Below, one piece after another: positions 53,627 to 62,296 of a stretch of 64,000 bases of DNA. The notes under the pieces are model-generated. The model saw nothing but the letters and a program-made list of their open reading frames with translations. It made no database searches and was not told where the DNA came from. The number at the start of each line of letters is the position of its first letter. The first letter of the stretch is position 1. The position numbers and the translations under genes are program-made. The DNA is taken from NCBI GenBank assembly GCA_963778675.1, contig CAVZVI010000003.1, forward strand, positions 110,155-174,154, given 5' to 3'. The DNA is from CAWCDJ01 sp963778675. GTDB lineage: Bacteria; Acidobacteriota; Terriglobia; Bryobacterales; Bryobacteraceae.

Positions 53627-53923
53627 GGGGCCGCGCATCTCGAAACGCCGCACGCACCTACCGCGTGGTCGCCGCCAAAAGCCCGCGTTCGTGGTCTTGC
53701 GACGGGTCCGCGGTTCTCCGGGCCGGTGAGGCCGATCTCCAAGAGGACACCGGCCAGATCGAAGCCCGCGGCATCGTCACGGTCACCCGCGAGAGATCCG
53801 CCGACGCTCGTCTTGGCCGTTGAGGTATAGAGGGCGCCGGAGAGTACCAGTCTCCAGGAGCGGCCCGCCGGAGGTTGGGTACGATAAGCCTACATATCGT
53901 CAGGTGAGCGGCGCTACACTGGC
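53627..53923. other. Gap with no supported gene
   Basis: About 297 bases after the peptidase remnant. Short frames exist on both strands but none has family sequence, a ribosome site or a signal. Confidence 0.3.
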
Positions 53924-54505
53924 GTGGTGCGCTTCGCCTTGGCCCTTGTTCTCGTTGTTGCGTGCGCTGGGCAGGAGAAACCGAACGATGCACCGGTTGT
54001 GAGCGTTTGCGAAGTTCTCGCGAACGTTGACCGGTATGCTGATACCGATGTTTCCATCGTCGGACGGATGGAGCGTAGTGTGAGCTTCGTGGACCACTCT
54101 GAGTTCTTATCTCAGGATCGGTGCTGGCACCCACTCGTTACACATGGGCACACCTTTCCCAACAGGATTCTTATCTTGACTGAATGGGAGAAAGGTATGC
54201 CGAAACCTCCGGGCAACAGCCCCACTTTCGCACGGACCCGCATCGCGGCGAAGCTCTCGGAGGTCCGCAGGACGACGGAGTTGGGATCACATGAGGAGCC
54301 GCAATTCAACAGCGCAGGTAAGCTAACCACTAAACTCGTGCCGAACGAGTGGGCTCTTGTCTACGGGCGGCTTGTGAGAACGCCTCGGCTCAACGAAGAT
54401 TGCGGCGTTGGTGGCTGTGGTGGAGATGACGTGCCTCTGGTTATTATTGCGAAGGAACGGGAGGTTCACGTTCTTTCCGGTTCTGGCGCACCATCGCGGA
54501 AATAG
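53924..54505 (+). CDS. Exported hypothetical protein, possibly OB-fold
   Basis: About 193 residues from GTG at 53924 (GTG at 53927 is possible). The N-terminus looks like a signal or lipoprotein signal (FALALVLVVACAGQ). The start of the mature part (SVCEVLANVDRYADTDVSI, VGRMERS) resembles exported acidobacterial OB-fold-like proteins. GC and codon use are lower than in most of the window. Function unknown. Confidence 0.68.
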   Translation: MVRFALALVLVVACAGQEKPNDAPVVSVCEVLANVDRYADTDVSIVGRMERSVSFVDHSEFLSQDRCWHPLVTHGHTFPNRILILTEWEKGMPKPPGNSPTFARTRIAAKLSEVRRTTELGSHEEPQFNSAGKLTTKLVPNEWALVYGRLVRTPRLNEDCGVGGCGGDDVPLVIIAKEREVHVLSGSGAPSRK

Positions 54506-54578
54506 CCGTTCCACACATCCTGGACGTTCCGTGTCCACGTTCTGGTCGAAACACGGGGTTATCGGAAACTTGACCGGC

Positions 54579-55262
54579 TCAGAACATCAGCCCTACGAGA
54601 AACTCGACCTGGTTCGGCGCGAAACGAAGGGCGCCGCCTGGACCTGAGATATTTGCGGTCCAGTGCGTGTATCGTAGTTCCGGCATTACAGACAAGCGCC
54701 CGCCGCCAAACTCCACACCGCCCGCCACACTCACGCCGGGATAGAAGCGCTTTCTGAGTTCCGAGGGCTGCGACGTATCCAGCGGGACCGTGGACGAGGT
54801 CCCTGTAACCAGCGAGCCGAGGGTCTCTTCCCCACGCCCCCGCACAGGGCCTACATACCGCAGCACGCCGCCTCCCGTCACGTACGGGCGGATCACATGG
54901 CCGAAGCGGTACTGGATCATCAGCGGGAAGTCCCACGAGTTCCCCTTCACGTCGATGGCGGCCTTCTCGAAATTCCCGCTGGCCGAATCGAAGAAATTCA
55001 GGATCGCGACATAGCCCATGCGGTGGTACAGCGTGCCGGCCTGCACGCGGAAAGCATCCGACAACCTCAATTGAGCGAACGCTCCAACCGTGTAGCGGCG
55101 CGTGGCCGCGGAGTACTCACCTCCCCCATGCAACCCGAGTGGGTATCTACCGGTATCGAAGTATGCGGTGATCGGAACGCCTATCTGTAAGCCGGCTTGA
55201 AAGGTTTGGCCGCATACCGGGACAGACCAGAGAACGATCGTCAAAAGAATGGCAAAGCGCAT
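54579..55262 (-). CDS. Outer-membrane beta-barrel protein (hypothetical)
   Basis: The 227-residue protein from ATG 55260-55262 has a signal peptide (MRFAILLTIVLWSVPVCG). The mature part alternates in the way of an eight-stranded barrel (FQAGLQIGVPITAYFDTG, YTVGAFAQLRLSDAFRVQAG, IRPYVTGGGVLRYVG) and ends in an aromatic strand (NQVEFLVGLMF). It resembles small OmpA/PorT-style barrels. No partner gene is near. Confidence 0.78.
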   Translation of the reverse strand: MRFAILLTIVLWSVPVCGQTFQAGLQIGVPITAYFDTGRYPLGLHGGGEYSAATRRYTVGAFAQLRLSDAFRVQAGTLYHRMGYVAILNFFDSASGNFEKAAIDVKGNSWDFPLMIQYRFGHVIRPYVTGGGVLRYVGPVRGRGEETLGSLVTGTSSTVPLDTSQPSELRKRFYPGVSVAGGVEFGGGRLSVMPELRYTHWTANISGPGGALRFAPNQVEFLVGLMF

Positions 55263-55522
55263 AAAGAAGGAATTTACGAAATCCGTATGAACTCGGGCTT
55301 CTACCTCCCCGCCTGTGCGTGATTCGCGGCCACCAGCAGCGCGGCCGATAGCGCCAGACGCAAGTGTCCCCATACTTCAATCTAAGACCCGAATGCACCG
55401 GCTATCACCTACACCCCGCGTCAACTTCCCGAGGTTCTGCGCGCGCCGCCGGGCGGGGCATCGCTCACCTCGCTCGAACGTGCAGTAGGATGTATGGGTG
55501 CCGGGTTGGAGAAAACGATTCC

Positions 55523-57943
55523 ATGTGGTGTAAGACGGTGAAGGGTTCGGGACTGCGCGCATTTCGAGGCGCGGCGTGTCTTCCGGTCATGCTTCTGTTT
55601 GCGGCTTTCGCGCATGCCGCCGCTCTGCCGGATGGCCCCGGCAAGGCGGAAACCGTACGCATTTGCGGCAAGTGCCACTCCCTCGAGCAGGCCGTCTCGC
55701 TGCGCCAGGGACAGGCGGGTTGGACGGCAACCATTTCCAAGATGGTCAACCTGGGCGCGGAGGGCAGCGATGCGGAGTTCGGCACGATTTTGAATTACCT
55801 GGTGAAGAACTACGGCGCCGGAAACGCGAACCCGTCCGTGCCAGGTCCGGCTCCAGCGACCGCGCCGCCCCCAACTCCCTCGCCCAACGATGCGGGCGCG
55901 CCCGGGGGAGCGCCCAACCCGGAAGCGCGGGCGCTTCAGGATCGGAAAAATCTCGAGGCTTTCCACCCCGGTCCGCCCATCCCGGCAGCCAGAGAGTGGC
56001 CCACTTACGGTCACGATCCCGGCGGCGAGCGCTTCTCGCCGCTCACGCAGTTGACGCCCGAAAACGTCGGCGGGTTGAAGATCGCCTGGACCTATCACAT
56101 GCGGCCCCCCGGCTTCACCGGAGGCGGGGGCCGGTTCGTCACCATGGAAGGGCGCGGGCCCGGAGGAGCCGTCGGCGACACGCCCGAAACTCCGGGTGGC
56201 CGGCGCGGCGCGGGGCGCGGAAGGTTCGGCTCCGGGTTCCGTCCGAGCGAGGAAACGCCCCTGGTGAGAAACGGCATCATGTACATCGCAACGCCGTATT
56301 CGTGCGTGGCCGCGGTGGACCCGGTGACGGGAAATGAGCTCTGGTCGTTTCAACTTCCGTCGGGCAACCCTTCGACGCGCGGCCTCGAATTCTGGGCAGG
56401 CGCCGGAGCGACGCCGGCGCAGGTCGTCTTTGGGTCCACCGACGGCAAGCTCTATTCGCTGGATGCGAAAACCGGAAAGCCCAACAGCGGTTTCGGAGAT
56501 AACGGGGTCGTGAATCTGAATACCGACGCGATTATGCGCGGCCTGCCCGGCCGCAACGGTCTCACGTCTCCGCCCGTGGTTTACAAGAACCTGGTCATCG
56601 CCGGCGGCACGACCCAGGAGAACCCGCCGCACGGACCCGCGGGGGACGTTCGCGCCTGGGATCTGCGCACGGGCAGGCTGGTGTGGACCTTCCACTCGAT
56701 CCCGCAGAAGGGCGAAAAATACAATGACACGTGGGCCGGCGATAGCTGGAAGAACCGCTCCGGCGTCAACGTGTGGGGCTTCCTCACGGTGGACGAAAAG
56801 CGCGGGATCGTCTATATGCCGTTCGGCGCGCCCTCGGTCGATCAGTACGGCGGCGATCGCGCCGGCGACGATCTCTTCAGCACCAGCCTGGTTGCCGCCG
56901 ACGCCAACACCGGGAAGTACCTATGGCATTTCCAGGTGGTTCATCACGATATCTGGGATGCCGATATGACCGGTGCGCCCGCGCTGATCGACGTGAAGCA
57001 GGGAGGCAAGACCATTCCAGCCGTAGTCGCCATGGACAAGGCCGGGATGGTGTTTCTGTTGAACCGCGTCTCCGGCAAGCCCATCTATGGCGTCGAAGAA
57101 CGGCCGGTGCCGCAGAGCGAGGTGCCGCTGGAGCGCACGTCGAAGACGCAGCCGTTCCCGCTGAAGCCGCCGCCGCTCGCGCGCATGACGTTCAGCAAGG
57201 ACGATATCGCGACCGTCACGCCGGAGCTCGAAGCGGCCTGCAGAAAACTGGTCGAAGGCCTGGAGACGGGCGGGCCGTTCCTCCCGCCCAGTTACAACCA
57301 CCTGCGCGTCCAGTTCCCGGGGAATCACGGCGGCGTGAATTGGGGCGGAACGTCGTTCGATCCGCAGCTCGGATATCTGTTCGCCAACGTCAACGAACTG
57401 GGCCAGATGTCCGGGTTGAAGGATCACGATCCGAAGAGCGGTCCGGCGGTGGCGAACGGCCAGGGCAACCGCGTCGATCCCGACGGCCCGTACGAGGGTG
57501 TCGCGGGCGGCGGCCGCTTCAGCGTCAAAGGACCAACCTCGCAACAGTTACCGTGCCAGCAGCCGCCATGGGGCGAACTGGCGGCCGTGAATGTGAACAC
57601 CGGTGAAATTGCCTGGAAGGTGCCGCTGGGGGTCACAGACAGCCTGCCGGAAGGCAAGCAGAACACAGGCCGCCCGGGCAACGGCGGCACGATCGTCACG
57701 GCCGGTGGACTGGTGTTTGTGGGCGCGACCGACGACGGCCGCTTCCGGGCGTTCGACGCGAAGACCGGCAAGGAACTTTGGACGTTCAAGCTGCCCGGGG
57801 CGGCGGAAGCCACGCCGATCACCTATCAGGGCCGCGACGGGAGACAGTACGTGGTGATCACGGCCACCGGAGGAGGCTTCTTCAACAACCCGGTGACCGG
57901 CGACAGTGTCATCGCCTTCGCCCTCGACGAGCCCCGCCAGTAG
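55523..57943 (+). CDS. Quinoprotein (PQQ-type beta-propeller) dehydrogenase with N-terminal cytochrome c
   Basis: The 806-residue protein starts at ATG 55523 behind GGAGA. It has a signal peptide (VMLLFAAFAHAAA), then a cytochrome c module with CGKCH (48-52), a Pro/Ala linker (about 105-150) and a PQQ-type propeller from about 155 (EWPTYGHDPGGERFSPL). Propeller marks include WDLRTGRLVWTF, HHDIWDADMTGAPALIDV and DAKTGKELWTFKLPG. It probably oxidises an alcohol or sugar in the periplasm and passes electrons to the attached haem. A Gly/Arg-rich insertion lies near 215-245. Confidence 0.88.
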   Translation: MWCKTVKGSGLRAFRGAACLPVMLLFAAFAHAAALPDGPGKAETVRICGKCHSLEQAVSLRQGQAGWTATISKMVNLGAEGSDAEFGTILNYLVKNYGAGNANPSVPGPAPATAPPPTPSPNDAGAPGGAPNPEARALQDRKNLEAFHPGPPIPAAREWPTYGHDPGGERFSPLTQLTPENVGGLKIAWTYHMRPPGFTGGGGRFVTMEGRGPGGAVGDTPETPGGRRGAGRGRFGSGFRPSEETPLVRNGIMYIATPYSCVAAVDPVTGNELWSFQLPSGNPSTRGLEFWAGAGATPAQVVFGSTDGKLYSLDAKTGKPNSGFGDNGVVNLNTDAIMRGLPGRNGLTSPPVVYKNLVIAGGTTQENPPHGPAGDVRAWDLRTGRLVWTFHSIPQKGEKYNDTWAGDSWKNRSGVNVWGFLTVDEKRGIVYMPFGAPSVDQYGGDRAGDDLFSTSLVAADANTGKYLWHFQVVHHDIWDADMTGAPALIDVKQGGKTIPAVVAMDKAGMVFLLNRVSGKPIYGVEERPVPQSEVPLERTSKTQPFPLKPPPLARMTFSKDDIATVTPELEAACRKLVEGLETGGPFLPPSYNHLRVQFPGNHGGVNWGGTSFDPQLGYLFANVNELGQMSGLKDHDPKSGPAVANGQGNRVDPDGPYEGVAGGGRFSVKGPTSQQLPCQQPPWGELAAVNVNTGEIAWKVPLGVTDSLPEGKQNTGRPGNGGTIVTAGGLVFVGATDDGRFRAFDAKTGKELWTFKLPGAAEATPITYQGRDGRQYVVITATGGGFFNNPVTGDSVIAFALDEPRQ

Positions 57944-57959
57944 TGATCTCCGCACGTCG

Positions 57960-59183
57960 TCAGATGGCGTGATCGGCGGCCGCGTCTTCGCCCCGCCACA
58001 GGCGCCGCGACGTCCAGTCTTCCGCCGCGCCGCTCCAGAATGCGCCGGAGGGCTTCAGGCCCAGAGGCAGCATGGCGGCAGAGCAAAGATACAGGCTGCC
58101 CGTCGAGATATACGGTTCGCCCAGGTGCGGCTGGTGGCCGCACAGGCCCACGGTCAGCCACCCTCCGCTATCGAACGTGCCCGGGGCATCGAGCGTCCGG
58201 CGCATGACGGCGGTCAGGGCGGTGCGCACACGGGGGCCCGTCAACGGCGCGGGAAGCTCGCCGGCGAGCGCCATCTGCGCCAGCACCTGGAAGGCGCCGC
58301 AGCGGTAGGCGATCGAGCGGCCCACCGCCGGATAGCTGCCGTCGGGCGCGATCAGCCGCTCCTGAATCGCGGCGTACCGCTTCGCCCGCGTCATCGCGCC
58401 GGGCAGAATGCGCGCCCAGCGGTTGCTGTGCGGGCCGATCGTCCGCAGCACGTCCACCAGCATGGGCTGGATCACGAAGCTGTTGTAGTAGTCCCAGTGA
58501 AACTGCGGGCCGTCGCCGTACACACCGTCGCCCAGGTACCACTCCTGGTGCTGGCGGACGGCGTAATCCACACGCATGGCGTCCCACGGTTCGCCCATCT
58601 GCGCCAGTGCCGCTTCCACGGTGGCCGAGAACAGCAGCCAGTTGTTGAACCCGGGGGTGATGACGCGCGAGGAAACCAGCGCCGCCGCCAGGTTACGCCG
58701 GGTCGCGGCGTCCAGCTTCTCCCACAGTTCGGACGGCGCGCGCAGCACCGCCTGGGCCAGGAAGCCGCAATCCACCACCGGCTGGCTGCCATCGTGAAAG
58801 TTGAGGAAGTCGGGCGATTTCGGGTCGCACCCCTGGCGGATCGATTCCCGCGCCAGATCGCGGTAGCGCTGCTGCAGGTCGCGCTCCGCGCCGCCATCGA
58901 GCTCCACTTCGAGCCACGGCGCGATCCCCGCCAGCAGCCGGCCGAGGGCCTCGAGGTGCGTGTACTTGCGGCGGTCCTCCACGTTGCCCGTCACGCACTC
59001 CACCGGCATGTTGCGTTTCAGCGTGCCGGCCGCCAGGTTCCGCAACACGGGGTCCGCGACCTTTTCGAGCGTCCGCACCCAGTATTGGCGGTCCGTCCCG
59101 GAAGCCTGCGGTCCGGCCTGCGCGGCCGCAGCCGCTACGCCCAGCCCGGTCATGGTGCGAAAGAAGTCGCGGCGATGTCCCAT
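57960..59183 (-). CDS. DUF2264 protein, Tat-exported
   Basis: The 407-residue protein has a Tat signal (MGHRRDFFRTMTGLGVAA). The DUF2264 (alpha/alpha barrel) core shows RKYTHLEALGRLLAGIAPWLE, FNNWLLFSATVEAALAQMG, GVYGDGPQFHWDYYNSFVI and RYAAIQERLIAPDGSYPAVG. DUF2264 occurs in polysaccharide loci. No biochemical role is set. It is convergent with the quinoprotein. Confidence 0.87.
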   Translation of the reverse strand: MGHRRDFFRTMTGLGVAAAAAQAGPQASGTDRQYWVRTLEKVADPVLRNLAAGTLKRNMPVECVTGNVEDRRKYTHLEALGRLLAGIAPWLEVELDGGAERDLQQRYRDLARESIRQGCDPKSPDFLNFHDGSQPVVDCGFLAQAVLRAPSELWEKLDAATRRNLAAALVSSRVITPGFNNWLLFSATVEAALAQMGEPWDAMRVDYAVRQHQEWYLGDGVYGDGPQFHWDYYNSFVIQPMLVDVLRTIGPHSNRWARILPGAMTRAKRYAAIQERLIAPDGSYPAVGRSIAYRCGAFQVLAQMALAGELPAPLTGPRVRTALTAVMRRTLDAPGTFDSGGWLTVGLCGHQPHLGEPYISTGSLYLCSAAMLPLGLKPSGAFWSGAAEDWTSRRLWRGEDAAADHAI

Positions 59184-59309
59184 ACAGACAACAGTCTAGC
59201 GTCGAAACACCCGCACGATCCCGGTGCCAACCCCTCCAATGCGGGGAATACCAGCAGGAAGGGCCGCGATATACTATTAATTTAAGACTCAGAGTTACCG
59301 GATCGCCCC

Positions 59310-60131
59310 ATGGCTGAAATGAGCGTTATCTGGCTGCGCGTGGCCGCCGCGTTGTACTCCATCGGTCTCCTGCATGCCATCCTCACCCTGGTCCGCCGCC
59401 GCGAGCATCTCTTTCGCGTGGCGCTCGGCGCCTTCGGGTTAGGCTCCGTATTTCACTTCGTCTCAATCATCGAAGAGGGCGTCCTCAACAATCGCTGCCC
59501 CATCACGAATTTCTACGAAACGCTCTCGATGTGCGCGTTCTTCATCGTCCTCCTTTATTTATTCGTGCACTGGAAATATAAGATGGAGAGTCTCAGTGTC
59601 TTCATCTTCCCGCTGGTATTCGTGATGGCGCTGGTGGCTACGCTCGGCAATCCCGTAAGCGCCTGGTCGAGCCCGGTGGTCCGCGATACCTGGCTCACGG
59701 TGCATATCGTGCTGGTGCTGCTGGGATACGCCGCGCTGCTGCTCGCCATGGGGGCCTCGGTGCTCTACCTGTTTCAGGAGCGCGAGCTCAAGGCAAAGAA
59801 ACCGCACAAGGTCTATTACCGGCTGCCCGCGCTGGGCACGCTCGATGACCTGATCTCCAAATCGATGGCCATCGGTTTCGTGCTGATCACGCTGGCGGTC
59901 ATCGCCGGCAGCACCTGGGCGTTCGTCGAATTGAAGACGGCGTGGATCAGCCAGCCGAAAATTGCGATCTCGTTTTTCACGTGGGGAGTCTACCTGGCTC
60001 TCATTTTTCTGCAGACGACCGCTGGATGGCGGGGGCGGAAGGCCGCTATCATGACAGTCACCGTGGTTTGCCTTTCCGCGCTCACCTGGGCCGCCCACGC
60101 GCGGCTGGGCGCAATGCTCTTGAAACAATGA
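59310..60131 (+). CDS. CcsA/HemX-like cytochrome c assembly membrane protein
   Basis: The 273-residue protein has eight spans and the CcsA/HemX pattern: VRDTWLTVHIVLVLLGYAAL and ISQPKIAISFFTWGVYLALI. Conserved histidines in a haem-delivery membrane protein are in place (TVHIV, FHFVS). The stop overlaps hemA (ATGA at 60128-60131), as in the HemX position of hem operons. It may act in cytochrome c maturation or in controlling HemA level. Confidence 0.88.
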   Translation: MAEMSVIWLRVAAALYSIGLLHAILTLVRRREHLFRVALGAFGLGSVFHFVSIIEEGVLNNRCPITNFYETLSMCAFFIVLLYLFVHWKYKMESLSVFIFPLVFVMALVATLGNPVSAWSSPVVRDTWLTVHIVLVLLGYAALLLAMGASVLYLFQERELKAKKPHKVYYRLPALGTLDDLISKSMAIGFVLITLAVIAGSTWAFVELKTAWISQPKIAISFFTWGVYLALIFLQTTAGWRGRKAAIMTVTVVCLSALTWAAHARLGAMLLKQ

Positions 60132-61393
60132 AGCTGCTGATCACCGGAGTGAGCCACAAAACCGCGCCCGTCGAGGTTCGCGAGGGTCTCGCTTTCCGGG
60201 AAGACTCGCTGCCCGAGGCGCTGGCCGATCTCAAGGCGCGCGACGGTGTGGCCGAGGCCGTGATTCTTTCCACCTGCAACCGGGTGGAGATCACGCTCAC
60301 CACCGACGACCGCGTCGATCCGCAGAGCGTGGTGGACGGCTTTCTGACCGATCACAAGGCCGTCAATATCGCCGAGATCGCCCCGCACCTCTACCGGCAC
60401 GAAGGCCGCGACGCCATCCATCACCTGTTCCGCGTGGCTTCGAGCCTGGATTCGATGGTGGTGGGCGAGCCGCAGATTCTCGGGCAGTTGAAAGCCGCCT
60501 ACGCCGCCGCCAAAAGCTGCGGCTCGGTCTGCGGCTGGCTGGACGGCCTGCTGTCGCGCTCGTTCAGCGTGGCCAAGCGCGTCCGCTCGGAAACCGGCAT
60601 CGGCCAGATGGCCGTCTCGGTGAGCTACGCGGCGGTGGAACTGGCCCGCAAGATCTTCGGGAACCTGAACAATCGCACGATCATGATCGTGGGCGCGGGA
60701 AAGATGTCGGAGCTGGCCGCGCGCCACCTGCGCCGCTCCGGCGCGTCGCACGTGTTCGTCACCAACCGCACGCACGAGCGCGCCGTCGAGATGGCCCAGC
60801 TCTTCCAGGGCACGCCGGTGGAATACACGCGCTTCGTGAGCATGCTGCCGGAGGTGGATATCGTCATCACGTCCTCCGGCGCTCCGCACTACATCCTGTC
60901 GAAGGACGATATGCAGCGCGTGATCTCGGCGCGCCGCAACAAGCCGATGTTCCTCATCGATATCGCGGTGCCGCGCAACATCGAGCCGGCGGTGAACGAC
61001 GTCGCCAACGTCTTTCTCTACGACATCGACGACCTGCAGGAAGTGGTCAACGCCAACCTGCGGGAGCGCATGAAAGAAGCCAGCCACGCAGAGGAGCTGG
61101 TGGCTGAAGAGGTGGAGCGCATGATGGCGCGGCTCAAGGTGGCCGAGGTCACCCCGACCATCGTCGGGCTGCAGGAGCAGCTCGAGCTGATCCGCGCCGC
61201 CGAAATCGAGAAGGCGCGGCGCCGCTGCGGCCCCTTCACGCCGGAACAGGAACAGGCCATCGAGGCCATCACCCGCGGCATCGTCAACAAGATCGCGCAC
61301 GGCCCCATCTCCGAGCTGCGCAACCACGCCGGACACCCCGAGGGCGCCCACGTGGTGGCGGCCATCAGAAAGGCGTTTCACCTTCAGGATTGA
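60128..61393 (+). CDS. hemA: Glutamyl-tRNA reductase
   Basis: The 421-residue enzyme has the catalytic Cys50 in ILSTCNRVE, the DSMVVGEPQILGQLKAAYA signature and the NADPH-binding MIVGAGKMSELAARHL. It makes glutamate-1-semialdehyde, the first step of C5 tetrapyrrole synthesis. The start overlaps the upstream ccsA/hemX gene, and hemC begins three bases after the stop. Confidence 0.96.
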   Translation: MKLLITGVSHKTAPVEVREGLAFREDSLPEALADLKARDGVAEAVILSTCNRVEITLTTDDRVDPQSVVDGFLTDHKAVNIAEIAPHLYRHEGRDAIHHLFRVASSLDSMVVGEPQILGQLKAAYAAAKSCGSVCGWLDGLLSRSFSVAKRVRSETGIGQMAVSVSYAAVELARKIFGNLNNRTIMIVGAGKMSELAARHLRRSGASHVFVTNRTHERAVEMAQLFQGTPVEYTRFVSMLPEVDIVITSSGAPHYILSKDDMQRVISARRNKPMFLIDIAVPRNIEPAVNDVANVFLYDIDDLQEVVNANLRERMKEASHAEELVAEEVERMMARLKVAEVTPTIVGLQEQLELIRAAEIEKARRRCGPFTPEQEQAIEAITRGIVNKIAHGPISELRNHAGHPEGAHVVAAIRKAFHLQD

Positions 61394-61396
61394 TTC

Positions 61397-62296
61397 ATGC
61401 TGGTTATCGCATCGCGCGGTTCGCAGCTCGCATTGTGGCAGGCCCATTGGGTCTCCGGGCAACTCGCCGCCGCGGGGCGCGAGAGCCGCATCGAGATCAT
61501 CAAGACTACCGGCGACAAGATCACCGATGTGCCGCTCGCCAAGGTCGGGACCAAGGGCCTTTTCACGAAGGAGATTGAAGAAGCGCTGCTCGACGGCCGC
61601 GCCGACCTCGCGGTCCACAGCCTGAAGGACCTGCCGACGGAGCTGCCGGAAGGCCTGGTGCTGGCGGCCGTGCCGGAGCGCGAAGACCCGCGCGACGCGA
61701 TCGTCGGCAAGCGGCTCGCCGAGCTGCCCCGGGGCGCGAAGGTCGGGACCAGTTCGCTGCGGCGTTCGGCGCAATTGCGCAAGCTGCGGCCGGACCTGGT
61801 GGTGGAATCGGTGCGCGGCAATCTCGACACGCGCCTGCGCAAGCTCGACGAAGGACGCTACGACGCCATCCTGCTCGCCGCCGCCGGGCTGAAGCGGCTC
61901 GGCTGGGCAGACCGCATTGCGGAGATTCTGGAGCCCTCGGTGATGTGCAGCGCGGTCGGCCAGGGCGCACTCGCAATCGAGACGCGTGCTAGCGGCGCGG
62001 GCCGGATGGCTTGCGCGCCTTTCGATCACCCCGACACCCACGCAGCCGTCACCGCCGAGCGCGGCGTGCTCGGCGCTTTGGGCGGCGGCTGCCAGGTGCC
62101 CATCGGCGCACGCGCCACGGTGCACGACGGCCGGCTGCATCTCGAAGCCATCGTCGCCTCGCCCGACGGGTCGGAGTTGATTCGCGGCGAATCGGAAGGC
62201 CCCGCCGCCGGCGCGGAGGCGATCGGACGAGCGCTGGGAGAAGAACTTCTGGCTCGCGGCGCGCGGAGGATCCTGGAGGCGGTCTACAGCGCATGA
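61397..62296 (+). CDS. hemC: Hydroxymethylbilane synthase (porphobilinogen deaminase)
   Basis: The 299-residue protein has IASRGSQLALWQA, VGTKGLFTKEIEEALL, DLAVHSLKDLPTELP, GTSSLRRSAQL and the dipyrromethane cofactor Cys232 in GGGCQVPIGA. It polymerises porphobilinogen. The stop overlaps the start of cobA-hemD (ATGA). Confidence 0.96.
   Translation: MLVIASRGSQLALWQAHWVSGQLAAAGRESRIEIIKTTGDKITDVPLAKVGTKGLFTKEIEEALLDGRADLAVHSLKDLPTELPEGLVLAAVPEREDPRDAIVGKRLAELPRGAKVGTSSLRRSAQLRKLRPDLVVESVRGNLDTRLRKLDEGRYDAILLAAAGLKRLGWADRIAEILEPSVMCSAVGQGALAIETRASGAGRMACAPFDHPDTHAAVTAERGVLGALGGGCQVPIGARATVHDGRLHLEAIVASPDGSELIRGESEGPAAGAEAIGRALGEELLARGARRILEAVYSA

Noticed and set aside
53658..54134. 158-codon minus-strand frame in the gap after the M19 remnant
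   Set aside because: Arg/Ser-rich, without a ribosome site or family sequence, and it overlaps the better-supported exported protein on the plus strand.
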